Shown: positions 17,101 to 24,776 of the stretch, in pieces | Layout: the number at the start of each line of letters is the position of its first letter | How positions within the stretch are numbered: the first letter of the stretch is position 1 | Assembly (NCBI GenBank): GCA_937920545.1 | Contig: CAKZUG010000072.1 | Span: 1 to 40,721 of the forward strand | Origin: an uncultured Saccharophagus sp. | GTDB taxonomy: Bacteria; Pseudomonadota; Gammaproteobacteria; Pseudomonadales; Cellvibrionaceae | DNA: 40,721 nt | Direction: 5' to 3' | Program-made: the position numbers and the translations under genes | The notes under the pieces: model-generated | Database searches by the model: none | The model's input: the letters and a program-made list of their open reading frames with translations, nothing else | Told to the model about the DNA's origin: nothing

Positions 17101-17765
17101 CCATTGATGAATACGATAAAGAGCTCAGCCATTTGGTATCGTCGCGTATTTCGCGTGTGCGCTCCGAGCGCAGCAAACAAAAAGTTGCAGGTTTGGTTGT
17201 CGCGTTTCGTGTGATGAACACCAAAAAAGGCGATAAAATGGCCTTTGTGACACTTGATGATCGTACTGGGCGCATCGAAGTGGCGGTATTTGCAGATACA
17301 TACAACAAATACAAAGACCTATTAATTAAAGATGCGCTGCTTATTATTGAAGGGCAAATTTCAAACGATGATTACAGCGGCGGCCTTAAAATGCGTGCCG
17401 ATGGCGTCAGTGATATTACCCAAGCGCGAGAAGACAGCGTGAGCGCTTTGCAGCTTCATTGGCAAACGCATACATTGCCAGATAACTATGCAAAGGGGTT
17501 AAAGGCCATGTTAACGCCTTACTGTAACCAGCTTAAACAGCAAATAAGCGTGCAGCAGCGAGGGCAAGAACAGCAAAAAGAACCGCAAAAAGAACCGCAA
17601 AACGGTAAACAGGGCTGCCAAATTAAAGTGTTATATGAGCACAAAGAGGCAACGTGCGAGCTAAGTTTAGGTGAGCAATGGCGTGTTGTACCCACGCAAG
17701 AGCTTATTTCTGAGTTACGTAATACCTATGGCTTAAATGCAGTAGACGTGCAATATAAGCGCTGA
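14175..17765 (+). CDS. dnaE: DNA polymerase III alpha subunit
   Basis: This gene encodes 1196 residues, slightly longer than the usual 1160-1170. It is the replicative polymerase catalytic subunit. An N-terminal PHP domain (FIHLRTRTEFSLVDS..., GVSDF) precedes the polymerase core with GPGRGSGAGSLVAY and PDFDIDFC, in which Asp403 and Asp405 or 407 are catalytic. GFNKSHSAAYA lies in the fingers, and an OB-fold segment (KVAGLVVAFRVMNTKKGDKMAFVTLDD) near 1000. The C-terminal tail holds a Gln/Lys/Glu-rich stretch with a repeated QKEP unit (12-base repeat at about 17573-17600) that accounts for the additional length. accA follows as usual, but lpxB and rnhB, common upstream neighbours, are replaced by the GH8 gene and a MITE end. 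Confidence 0.98.
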   Translation: MSDARFIHLRTRTEFSLVDSIVRVKELVKRTKEFNMPAVGVSDFHNYFGLVKFFKAAQGQGVKPICGCDFRVAGKDDNDSSSLITLLAMNNNGYKNIIELISLSFQKGQKHGEPYIHVSWLEEYSDDVIALSGAREGEIGMHLLAGRDADADTALQRFMAMYPDRFYLELQRTGRENEEAYLHKAIALADKYSAPLVATNDVRFLDKTLFEVHEARVCIGEGRALDDPRRERRYSEEQYLRTEQEMLDLFADIPDALENTVEIAKRCSLEIQLGKYFLPEYPIPDGLTENAFFEKISYEGLENRLKTILDKDADDYDERRQPYLDRLKFELDIICQMGFPGYFLIVMDFIQWAKDQDIPVGPGRGSGAGSLVAYVLDITDLDPLQYDLLFERFLNPERVSMPDFDIDFCMERRDEVISYVADNYGRDAVSQIITFGTMAAKAVVRDVARVQGKSYGLADKLSKLIPPDPGMTLMKAHGQEEALREFLDIDTEAQEIWETALKLEGITRNVGKHAGGVVIAPTKLTDFSPVYCDESGAGLVTQYDKNDVEDAGLVKFDFLGLRTLTIIDWAVKMIDVQRAKSGEAPIDIAAIPLDDKPTFEMLKRAETTAVFQLESRGMKDLITRLKPDTLEEMIALVALFRPGPLQSGMVDDFINRKHGRAQVAYPDAKYQHECLKPILEPTYGVIVYQEQVMQIAQELAGYSLGGADLLRRAMGKKKPEEMAKQRETFQDGAASQGIDPQLAIKIFDLVEKFAGYGFNKSHSAAYALVSYQTAWLKAHYPAHFMAATMSSDMDKTDKVVTFIEECRNMKLNLLPPDVNRGEFQFTVDNDNNVIYGLGAIKGLGEGPVGAIMAARENGEPFKDLFDFCERVDSQKINKRALEALVRSGAFDKIGPNIDIDYDRAVLFASIPEAVKAADQSAANANAGMMDLFGNVVPQSDSQDNVYETAKKTPRLRLKERLDGERDTLGLYLTGHPIDEYDKELSHLVSSRISRVRSERSKQKVAGLVVAFRVMNTKKGDKMAFVTLDDRTGRIEVAVFADTYNKYKDLLIKDALLIIEGQISNDDYSGGLKMRADGVSDITQAREDSVSALQLHWQTHTLPDNYAKGLKAMLTPYCNQLKQQISVQQRGQEQQKEPQKEPQNGKQGCQIKVLYEHKEATCELSLGEQWRVVPTQELISELRNTYGLNAVDVQYKR

Positions 17766-17926
17766 TTGCGATTGTTTTGTACCTAACACGCTGAAAAAGC
17801 AGCGATGTATGTGCAAAGACTCTTTTCGGTAGGGGGTGCAAATGGTAAACTCGTCCCCCAATTTTAGATGGCCTTGTTGGCTTTAAACGAATAACACATT
17901 AAATGCGTTATTAATCAGGATACCCT

Positions 17927-18880
17927 ATGAATTTAAATTATCTAGATTTTGAGCAGCCAATTGCTGAATTAGAAGCAAAAATAGAAGAACTACAATTGGT
18001 GGGTTCAGGCAACGCACTGAATTTATCAGACGAAATCGACCGTTTAAAGCAAAAAAGCGACAAGTTAACTGAAAGTATTTATTCGAGCTTAACGCCGTGG
18101 CAAATTGTACAAGTTGCTCGCCACCCTCAACGCCCTTATAGCTCTGATTATATTTCACGTATTTTTGATGATTGGGATGAACTACATGGCGACCGCCACT
18201 TTGGTGATGATAACGCTATTATTGGTGGTGTAGGGCGTTTAAATGGCAAGCCTGTTATGGTCATTGGCGAAGAAAAAGGCCGCAGCGTTAAAGAAAAAGT
18301 TTACCGCAATTTTGGTATGCCAAAACCCGAAGGTTACCGTAAAGCGTTACGCTTAATGGAAATGGCCGAACGTTTTAATATGCCCATTATCACGCTTATT
18401 GATACACCGGGCGCGTATCCAGGTATCGATAGCGAAGAGCGTGGTATCAGTGAATCTATTGCTCAAAACTTAGCGGTGATGTCGCGTTTAAAAACGCCGA
18501 TTATTTGTACCGTTATTGGTGAGGGTTCATCGGGTGGTGCATTGGCGATTGGTGTGGGTGATCAACTCAATATGCTGCAGTACTCAACTTACTTTGTTAT
18601 TTCACCTGAAGGCTGCGCCAATATTATTTGGAAAACCGTCGAGAAAGCGCCATTGGCCGCTGAAGCGATGGGTGTGACTTCAAGCGTACTAGAAGATCTA
18701 GGTATCGTAGATGAAACAATTGCCGAGCCAATGGGTGGTGCACATCGTGATTTAGATGCTATGGCGGCCAAACTTAAAGAAAGCTTAATTGCGCAACTAG
18801 ATACCCTGCAAGATGTGCCTTTAGATGAACTATTAGAAAAGCGTTACACACGCTTAATGAACTACGGAAAAGAAGCCTAG
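17927..18880 (+). CDS. accA: Acetyl-CoA carboxylase carboxyltransferase subunit alpha
   Basis: This gene encodes 317 residues, nearly the same as Escherichia coli AccA (319). With AccD it transfers the carboxyl group from biotin on AccB to acetyl-CoA, making malonyl-CoA for fatty-acid synthesis. Typical segments are [41 protein letters not shown] (read in pieces), [15 protein letters not shown], and [15 protein letters not shown], the oxyanion-hole glycine motif. A coiled N-terminal helix is normal. It follows dnaE by 161 bases. tilS, the common next gene in gammaproteobacteria, is absent. Confidence 0.98.
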   Translation: MNLNYLDFEQPIAELEAKIEELQLVGSGNALNLSDEIDRLKQKSDKLTESIYSSLTPWQIVQVARHPQRPYSSDYISRIFDDWDELHGDRHFGDDNAIIGGVGRLNGKPVMVIGEEKGRSVKEKVYRNFGMPKPEGYRKALRLMEMAERFNMPIITLIDTPGAYPGIDSEERGISESIAQNLAVMSRLKTPIICTVIGEGSSGGALAIGVGDQLNMLQYSTYFVISPEGCANIIWKTVEKAPLAAEAMGVTSSVLEDLGIVDETIAEPMGGAHRDLDAMAAKLKESLIAQLDTLQDVPLDELLEKRYTRLMNYGKEA

Positions 18881-18888
18881 TATTTATT

Positions 18889-18914
18889 GCGCGCACGGCT
18901 TTTGTCAGTGCGCG
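18889..18914. terminator. Possible terminator hairpin after accA
   Basis: GCGCGCAC (18889-18896) pairs with GTGCGCGT (18907-18914) in a GC-rich stem, with one wobble, 8 bases after the accA stop. The following tract is C/T-rich, not a pure T-run, so it may be Rho-assisted. The remaining gap to 19301 is C/T-rich to about 19005, then AT-rich with the CRP-type site. Confidence 0.5.
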
Positions 18915-19020
18915 TCTGCTCTCTTCTTGTCACTTCCTGCCTTCTCTTAGTTGTTCTGTTTTTACTGTCTTCTTTGTACCCTCTTGCTTTTACTGTTTAA
19001 GCTTATTTTTTGTCAAAAAT

Positions 19021-19038
19021 ATGTGAGGTTTGTCACAT
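19021..19038. promoter_or_regulatory. CRP/Vfr-type operator
   Basis: ATGTGA-GGTTTG-TCACAT is a perfect 6+6 palindrome with six spacer bases, the canonical cyclic-AMP receptor protein site (TGTGA-N6-TCACA). It lies 264 bases before the gene for a cyclic-nucleotide-binding protein and 141 bases after accA. Distance from the start codon means the promoter is probably well upstream of the gene. Confidence 0.65.
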
Positions 19039-19301
19039 CGATAAATAACGTTATGCACTTATTCTTGTTTAAACTGTTTAATAGTAAGCGGTTTAATCAT
19101 AAAGTGTAAAACGATGTTAAACACCGTCATTTATTATACTAAAGTATGGCAATTTGACGTGGTTAGCATTATTTGATCATGCAACCTTTTATTATATGAA
19201 TGTAAGATGAATCGGTTTAAATGAAATATACATACAATGATCTTTCTGGTTTGACAAAAATAATACTGAAAACAATAGTACATTAACCACAGGATAGCCC
19301 C

Positions 19302-19997
19302 ATGACTGTATCACCTTTATCACATCATTATTTGCAGTCATTAAATATGCACATTTCAACGGTGCCATTTTTTAAAGCAATACAAACCCAAAGCCCAGGG
19401 CAATATGCTTTTCTAATGAATCACGCCAATGTACTTGAGCTAAATAAAAACGAAATTGTTTTTAAAAAAGGTGATATCGATACTTCTATCTATTTTGTAT
19501 TAAAAGGTAAGTTGCAAGTACAAATTGATAGCCAAGATAAATCATACAACGTTAACTCAATTACCCCAGGTGAGGTTTTTGGCGATATTGCAGTACTTTA
19601 TAATCGTGGACGTAACGCGCGCGTTGTAACTGATGCATCTATTAATAAACACACTGTTTTAAGTTTGGACTTAGCTGTTTTCGGTCAGCTGACGGATTTT
19701 AGCTTAGTGTCTCTATCCACTAAGCTTGCGTATTACCGTAATATGACGCACAACTTACGTTGGAAGCTTGAGGGGTATCGTATGAATTATCCGCAGCAAG
19801 CTGTCACATTATCACACCGCGTCGTTAAGTTATTTGCTGGCCATAAAGACAGTATCGATGAGTTGGTGTCTTTAGACCGTCAAGCCAAAGAGTTGGCTAA
19901 TTTTTTAGATGCCTGGAACAGTTATTTCAAAGGCGTACACTCTGCTAGCGATAGTCAATCTCAAACACAGATCTTCTCAAGTAGCGTCAGAGCTTAG
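19302..19997 (+). CDS. Cyclic-nucleotide-binding domain protein without DNA-binding domain
   Basis: This gene encodes 231 residues. A cNMP-binding fold spans about 22-140. It includes VFKKGDIDTSIYFVLKGKLQV and the phosphate-binding cassette GEVFGDIAVLYNRGRNARVV (90-109), where Glu of the usual F-G-E is Asp95 and the conserved Arg is probably Arg104. After it comes a helical tail of about 90 residues with no recognisable helix-turn-helix, enzyme or channel domain, so it is not a CRP/FNR regulator in the usual sense. It may bind cAMP or cGMP, or have lost binding. AGGA precedes the ATG. It stands alone, with a terminator-like hairpin after it (20044). A CRP-type site lies upstream. Confidence 0.85.
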   Translation: MTVSPLSHHYLQSLNMHISTVPFFKAIQTQSPGQYAFLMNHANVLELNKNEIVFKKGDIDTSIYFVLKGKLQVQIDSQDKSYNVNSITPGEVFGDIAVLYNRGRNARVVTDASINKHTVLSLDLAVFGQLTDFSLVSLSTKLAYYRNMTHNLRWKLEGYRMNYPQQAVTLSHRVVKLFAGHKDSIDELVSLDRQAKELANFLDAWNSYFKGVHSASDSQSQTQIFSSSVRA

Positions 19998-20043
19998 TTT
20001 TTTACTGCCCCCGCCCTTGTTTAATCAGGCAAAATATATAGCT

Positions 20044-20077
20044 GCCGTTATACTTTAAATATTGAAAGTATAACGGC
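20044..20077 (+). terminator. 13-bp perfect hairpin with T-run, at the start of the next gene
   Basis: GCCGTTATACTTT (20044-20056) pairs perfectly with AAAGTATAACGGC (20065-20077), followed by GAAATTTTT. It lies 47 bases after the upstream stop and 9 bases before the ATG at 20087. It looks like an intrinsic terminator for the cyclic-nucleotide protein gene but is placed where the ribosome site of the next gene should be. Confidence 0.65.
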
Positions 20078-20086
20078 GAAATTTTT

Positions 20087-20641
20087 ATGTTCAAAATAAT
20101 CAATATTATTTTTATTTGCATTTTTGTCAGTGCGCCAGCCTACAGCACCACTTTAGATGATATAGATGAATCTACGCTATGGTTAACGTCAAAATACGAA
20201 CGGCATTTCTTAAGTCTAAAGCAAGCTGCCGTCTTGGTGGCGAATACTCCTCGTTGTACAAAGCTGCTTGAAGCGACTATCGATTTAGACAAAACCACCA
20301 ACATGTTTATTTTTTATAGAGTGCTATGTCGTGGTGTGAATAATCGTACGTATTTTGAAATAGTTGATGGCAGTGAGATGACTATATTAAAAGAAGAAAA
20401 GCCCGTGATTGAAAAACTGGGTGTATGTTTAGACGAGTTTACTAAGCAAACTACCTTTATGGAAAATGTCGAAAGGCTATTTGATCAGGCTATTCAACCA
20501 GCGTCTCAAACAGAAGAAAAAACGCAGTATCTTTTACCGTTTAATGCAAAAACAATGCAAGGTATTACCTTGAAATACCAAGCGAGCTGCACGATATCCG
20601 ATAAAGGCGTCATGCTGTTTGATGTTGAAGCCCGCAAGTAA
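20087..20641 (+). CDS. Secreted protein of unknown function
   Basis: This gene encodes 184 residues. A signal peptide (about 1-20, cleavage after AYS) directs it to the periplasm. The mature part has four cysteines, at about residues 57, 81, 113 and 167, which could form two disulfides, and alternates helices with short strands. No family is recognised. There is no Shine-Dalgarno between the hairpin at 20044-20077 and the ATG, so either translation is leaderless or weak, or the start is further downstream. It ends convergently with dinB. Confidence 0.65.
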   Translation: MFKIINIIFICIFVSAPAYSTTLDDIDESTLWLTSKYERHFLSLKQAAVLVANTPRCTKLLEATIDLDKTTNMFIFYRVLCRGVNNRTYFEIVDGSEMTILKEEKPVIEKLGVCLDEFTKQTTFMENVERLFDQAIQPASQTEEKTQYLLPFNAKTMQGITLKYQASCTISDKGVMLFDVEARK

Positions 20642-20750
20642 GTTTAAAATCGCACTTCTTTTTTGTATTAACGCTTACGACTATAGTAAGTACATTTTAG
20701 GCTGGCGTAGAGTGTGTTTAATATGAACTGGAAGGCCCTCGGCCCTGAAT

Positions 20751-21806
20751 TTAAAACAGCGGTAATTGCATGTTGAGTTTGTCGCTGATGACTGTACTTA
20801 AACGCGCCCCAATTCCAATTAGCCTAATCGGTTTCAATTGCCTGCTCGCACCTTCTCGAATAAGCTGTTTGTAGCTTTCAAGCGTTATTGGGCGTTCTGC
20901 TTTTTCGATTGTTGTCACAGTAAAGTCATTAAATTTCAGTTTTGCAAACGGTTTTTGTGGAATATATTGACTGTCTAGTTTTTCTATTCTTGTTCTAAGC
21001 TCTTCAAAAAGAGCGCCCGCGGCATCTACATACTGCTCTGCGGTGGTGAGATCGCGGTGATAAGTATGTTCAACACTGATTGATTTTCGTATGCGGTTTG
21101 GAGTAACAAGCCGTTCATCAATGCCCCTGCATAAATGATACAGTGTTCCTCCAAAACGCCCAAAATGCGTAACCAGCTCTATTTTAGATAAAGCAGTAAG
21201 GTCATGGCATGTCTCTAAACCTAAAGACCGCATTTTTTGTTGAGTTACCGCACCTACACCAAAGAGCTTTTTAACCGGTAGTGTTTTTAAAAAAGAGGGG
21301 ATATCTTTAGGTGGGATGGTGTAAATACCGTTTGGTTTATTGATGTCGCTGGCTATTTTGGCTAAATACTTACTGTTGGCGACACCTGCTGAGACAGTAA
21401 TTCCCACTGATGTGTAGATACGCGCTTGAATTTCTTTGGCTATGCGTGTTGCACTTGATTGCAGCTGAGTACAGGCAGTGACGTCTAGGTAAGCTTCGTC
21501 GAGCGAGAGCGGTTCTACTAGCGGGGTATAATCTAAAAATATCTCGCGCATTTGCTGTGAAGCAATACGGTACTTCTCCATGTTGTGCCCAAGAATGATC
21601 AATTTTGGGCAGAGTTTAAGGGCATGAGCCGCTGGCATAGCGGCTCGTACGCCAAATTCGCGGGCTTCGTAGCTGCAGGTTGTGATTACGCCCCGTCGTT
21701 GAGTCTTTCCACCAACAGCGACGGGCAACCCTTTTAGCTGAGGGTTATCTCGTATCTCAACTGCAGCGTAGAAGCAGTCGGCATCGCAATGAATAATTTT
21801 TTTCAT
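20751..21806 (-). CDS. dinB: DNA polymerase IV (Y family)
   Basis: This gene encodes 351 residues, as for Escherichia coli DinB. It performs error-prone translesion synthesis. The catalytic residues are Asp8 in IIHCDADCFYAAVE and Asp103-Glu104 in SLDEAYLDV. The steric-gate position next to the active site is Tyr13. The helix-hairpin-helix segment VKKLFGVGAVTQQKM and the little-finger domain follow. The protein ends in QLPLF, a textbook beta-clamp-binding motif. No clear LexA box (CTGT-N8-ACAG) was seen in the upstream 130 bases, so SOS control is not evident from sequence. Confidence 0.97.
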   Translation of the reverse strand: MKKIIHCDADCFYAAVEIRDNPQLKGLPVAVGGKTQRRGVITTCSYEAREFGVRAAMPAAHALKLCPKLIILGHNMEKYRIASQQMREIFLDYTPLVEPLSLDEAYLDVTACTQLQSSATRIAKEIQARIYTSVGITVSAGVANSKYLAKIASDINKPNGIYTIPPKDIPSFLKTLPVKKLFGVGAVTQQKMRSLGLETCHDLTALSKIELVTHFGRFGGTLYHLCRGIDERLVTPNRIRKSISVEHTYHRDLTTAEQYVDAAGALFEELRTRIEKLDSQYIPQKPFAKLKFNDFTVTTIEKAERPITLESYKQLIREGASRQLKPIRLIGIGARLSTVISDKLNMQLPLF

Positions 21807-21990
21807 GTGTTATGTTTTAATTTGTTACATTGAATGTGTCTAAACGTTACAACATGGCGCGATACGACACGGTTGGTAATCTCTTGTTGGCTATTATAAG
21901 TGAACTTATAGTAGAATCGAGCTTGTTAATAAAAAGTTGCTAGTAGCAAAAATTCTCATATCAACAGTGTTTATTCTGGAGTGTCGTAGA

Positions 21991-22407
21991 GTGAGTCGTA
22001 GAAGAAAAAGACAAGATTCAGAAGATCAATCTGAAATTGATTTAACGCCCATGTTGGACGTTGTATTTATTATGTTGATCTTTTTTATTGTAACAGCGTC
22101 CTTTGTAAAGGAGCGTTCATTGGGGTTAAATGTACCAGAAAACCCAGATAATCCACCACCACCTGACCCTAACAGTACGAGTATCTTAATTCAGGTGACA
22201 TCTTCGGATGAGATATTTATGGATAATCAGCGTATCGATGTTCGATCTATTCGATCGCGTATTGCTCAAAAGAATGCTGAATCTCCTGAGGCTCCTGTTG
22301 TTGTTCGTGCTCATGAGCAGTCAACAGCTGAGACGTACGTTGCTATTGCTGATGCTGCCCGTGAGGCCAATATTTACAATGTATCGCTTGTACCATTTGT
22401 AGATTAA
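21991..22407 (+). CDS. ExbD/TolR family transport protein, isolated copy
   Basis: This gene encodes 138 residues from the GTG at 21991, chosen because TGGAG lies about 9 bases upstream and the protein then begins with the usual basic SRRRKRQ. One transmembrane helix (about 20-38) contains the essential Asp23 in LTPMLDVVFIMLIFF. A Pro-rich linker (NPPPPDPN) leads to the periplasmic ExbD domain. ExbD works with ExbB and TonB to couple proton flow to outer-membrane transport; the 'second' ExbD type is most like this one. Here no exbB, tonB or receptor gene is adjacent. A hairpin terminator follows, so the gene appears monocistronic. Confidence 0.88.
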   Translation: MSRRRKRQDSEDQSEIDLTPMLDVVFIMLIFFIVTASFVKERSLGLNVPENPDNPPPPDPNSTSILIQVTSSDEIFMDNQRIDVRSIRSRIAQKNAESPEAPVVVRAHEQSTAETYVAIADAAREANIYNVSLVPFVD

Positions 22408-22429
22408 ACATACATAGCATGCAATTGTT

Positions 22430-22454
22430 AAAGCAGCGTAAGCTGCTTTTTTTA
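22430..22454 (+). terminator. Intrinsic terminator of the exbD-like gene
   Basis: AAAGCAGC and GCTGCTTT flank a 4-base GTAA loop and run into seven or more Ts, 25 bases after the stop. Confidence 0.92.
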
Positions 22455-22478
22455 TGCCTAAAATATAGACGGTAATGT

Positions 22479-23333
22479 TTACAGTACGCTTAACCAGTAA
22501 TTAGTTTGATTGAGTGGTGTGCTGCTATGTAATTGCGTGTTATCGACTTTAATAACGGTGCGGTTCTTGATATTAGCTTGTGTTAATGCATTTTTTATCA
22601 TCGTATCGTTGTAAAAAACTCTATCGTGCTCACCGTTATTCAACGCGATTTCTAAGCCTTTATAAATAAGATCATGTAAATCTTGATTGTTAGGTGCGAC
22701 GTAGAAGTGCATCGCTTGCGGGTACACCAGTAAGATGTTTTTCTCGACGGTTAAGTTAAGGCCGTCAATGCGTTTCAATTCTGCCCAAGGTTCGTGTAAG
22801 CCCCTAGGAAAGTAATCGAAACGTCGTCCATTTACCATTCTTAATAAGCTATCAGTTGTTTTTGATGTCACAATTGGGAGGTTGGCACGTTTCATTATTT
22901 GCGTGTCCCCCCATGTTTTTCCAAGCCCTCCTGTCAGATTTTTTAAATCGTTAAGCGATTTTACTTGTGTGAATGCCTCTTGGTTATCCTCGTGAATAAT
23001 AAAAATACGGTGACCTAAAATACCTTTTAATACGGGTAGTCTTACAGCTTTGTATTTAGTATCACGAGCATGAGAGGCGCTCCCCCAAATCACGGATAAA
23101 TGACCCGAAAGTAATTCTGTTTCAAGCCTACCCGGTGGGACTTTTGCTTGTGCTTGCTTAAAAATAGTGTCTGGTGCAACTTGGGAAATCGCTAATTTTA
23201 ATATTTTAAATGCAATCCTATCTTTCTCACTTGTTACTGCATCATGGTGGATAGTGACCGTTGCGTTAGCTTGATAGTGTAAGAAAAACGCAGTCAGTAT
23301 AAGTAGGTAATTGAGTTTTAGGGGGTTCAGCAT
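22479..23333 (-). CDS. Periplasmic solute-binding protein, family 3-like
   Basis: This gene encodes 284 residues. The signal peptide is about 1-24 (cleavage after ANA). The mature protein has the two-lobed layout of family-3 (amino-acid type) binding proteins: KILKLAISQVAP early, LSGHLSVIWGSAS, SLNDLKNLTGGLGKTWGDTQIM (read in pieces) which is the usual 'direct-linking' region, and RRFDYFPRGLHEPWAEL. Such stand-alone proteins without an ABC permease are common in marine gammaproteobacteria, some serving as sensors. No transporter genes are adjacent. Ligand unknown. No obvious Shine-Dalgarno precedes the ATG. Confidence 0.8.
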   Translation of the reverse strand: MLNPLKLNYLLILTAFFLHYQANATVTIHHDAVTSEKDRIAFKILKLAISQVAPDTIFKQAQAKVPPGRLETELLSGHLSVIWGSASHARDTKYKAVRLPVLKGILGHRIFIIHEDNQEAFTQVKSLNDLKNLTGGLGKTWGDTQIMKRANLPIVTSKTTDSLLRMVNGRRFDYFPRGLHEPWAELKRIDGLNLTVEKNILLVYPQAMHFYVAPNNQDLHDLIYKGLEIALNNGEHDRVFYNDTMIKNALTQANIKNRTVIKVDNTQLHSSTPLNQTNYWLSVL

Positions 23334-23453
23334 AATAATATTCGTTCCATTTTGGGTGTTTTAATCGTCGGTGTTAGTGTAACCTTGGCGCGAATTAAGC
23401 CATAGTGTGATCGAGTGGCTCTCTTTTTGTTATAGGTTGTTACAGGTTGTTAT

Positions 23454-23969
23454 ATGACAGATGGTACGTTGCATTTAGTGGCTCAGCTTTTGGGTTTTGT
23501 TAGCTTTTTATTTGGTATTTTATGTTTTTATCAAAAAAATGATCGTAAGCTAAAGTGGATGATGTTGTGTATGAATGCAAATAATATCGTACATTTCGCT
23601 ATGCTGGGGTCTCCTACTTCTAGTATCAGCGCTGCATTGGGCATGTGTCGAACATGGCTGTCTTTACATACCTCATCTAAACGTATAGCGTTCTGTTTTA
23701 TTGCAGTTAGTATGAGTATAGGCGTATATTTTTCAAATGAATGGGTAGATATGTTCCCTGTTATAGCAACATCTATTGGGACTTATGCGTTGTTCTGTCT
23801 TGAAGGTGTAAAAATGCGTATTGCATTTTTATTTGGTGCGGCAAGCTGGTTGATTAATAATATTTTGGTTGGCTCGTTTGGTACGGCGCTATTAGAAATG
23901 GTGTTAATTATTGTGAATTTGAATACGATTAGGCGTTTGTATTTTGCACCTAAAGAGGACGAGGCTTGA
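23454..23969 (+). CDS. YgjV-family inner-membrane protein
   Basis: This 171-residue polytopic protein has about five or six hydrophobic segments. The pattern LLGFVSFLFGILCFYQKNDRKLKWMM and the following NANNIVHFAMLG match the Imp-YgjV family. Its biochemical function is not known. The upstream sequence has a short direct repeat, AGGTTGTTA twice, the second supplying the ribosome site. It is convergent with the thioesterase gene; only 44 bases separate their stops. Confidence 0.85.
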   Translation: MTDGTLHLVAQLLGFVSFLFGILCFYQKNDRKLKWMMLCMNANNIVHFAMLGSPTSSISAALGMCRTWLSLHTSSKRIAFCFIAVSMSIGVYFSNEWVDMFPVIATSIGTYALFCLEGVKMRIAFLFGAASWLINNILVGSFGTALLEMVLIIVNLNTIRRLYFAPKEDEA

Positions 23970-24013
23970 GGTGCAAAACATGCAGAGAGAAATGCGTTAT
24001 CTTCTCGCTTCGG

Positions 24014-24580
24014 TTAGTCGTTAATCACGCAGTTATCTTGGCTTAATGCGGATTTTTCGTTTTCCATGTTGAGGTTGTCACGACGAGCTTTAAATTTTGC
24101 ATTGTAATCAACCTTGTACTGCTTTCTAAATTTACCTGAAATGAAACGTCTTACTTCTTCCTCGCTTTCAAGTATTAATCCTGGCACAGGTATAGATTTA
24201 CGTGTGTCTTCATCGACAGCAACCATCGTGAAGTAGGAGGTGTTCGTATGTTTGTTGATACCTTTTTTGAAATCTTCTGAATAAACTTTAATCCCCACTT
24301 CCATTGATGAGCGACCAACATAGTTGACTGATGCCATCAGTGTGACAAGCTCACCTACATTTACAGAGTTGACAAAGTTAACCGAATCGACAGAGGCGGT
24401 AACACAATAAGAGCGACTATGGCTTGCAGCGGCTGTGTAAGCGATTTTATCCATGAGTGATAAAATGACACCGCCGTGCACTTTGCCGCCAAAATTGGCG
24501 TAGGTGGGAATCATTAGTTCTTTTAGCACGACTTGTGAAGAAGCAACTGTGCGGAAATTTCCATTGTCGACATTATTCAT
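24014..24580 (-). CDS. Acyl-CoA thioesterase (hotdog fold, YciA/BACH type)
   Basis: This gene encodes 188 residues. The hotdog signature is TYANFGGKVHGGVILSLMD (26-44): Asn29, the GG-x-V-H-G-G turn with His35, and catalytic-type Asp44 on the central helix. VDSVNFVNSVNVGELVTL follows as the second strand pair. The family hydrolyses fatty acyl-CoA to free acid and CoA in the cytoplasm. A basic, low-complexity C-terminal tail of about 40 residues extends past the usual domain. Chain-length preference cannot be inferred. Confidence 0.88.
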   Translation of the reverse strand: MNNVDNGNFRTVASSQVVLKELMIPTYANFGGKVHGGVILSLMDKIAYTAAASHSRSYCVTASVDSVNFVNSVNVGELVTLMASVNYVGRSSMEVGIKVYSEDFKKGINKHTNTSYFTMVAVDEDTRKSIPVPGLILESEEEVRRFISGKFRKQYKVDYNAKFKARRDNLNMENEKSALSQDNCVIND

Positions 24581-24776
24581 ACGAAATTACTCATAATAGA
24601 CTGATTTTATTTGTGGTTATAACGCGAGTGATTTTAGCATTAAATGATACTAATTGAATCTGGATACTTGGTGGAGTGAGGGGGGAGTGCGAATAAGGTG
24701 GGGGTATTTGTGTATGACATTGGCCATCCTTGGCCAATCTACATGTATTCTGCGTGTTTACACTTAGTTTTTAGAC

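Noticed and set aside
21807-21936. LexA-type operator for dinB
   Set aside because: No CTGT-N8-ACAG or close variant was found in this stretch.
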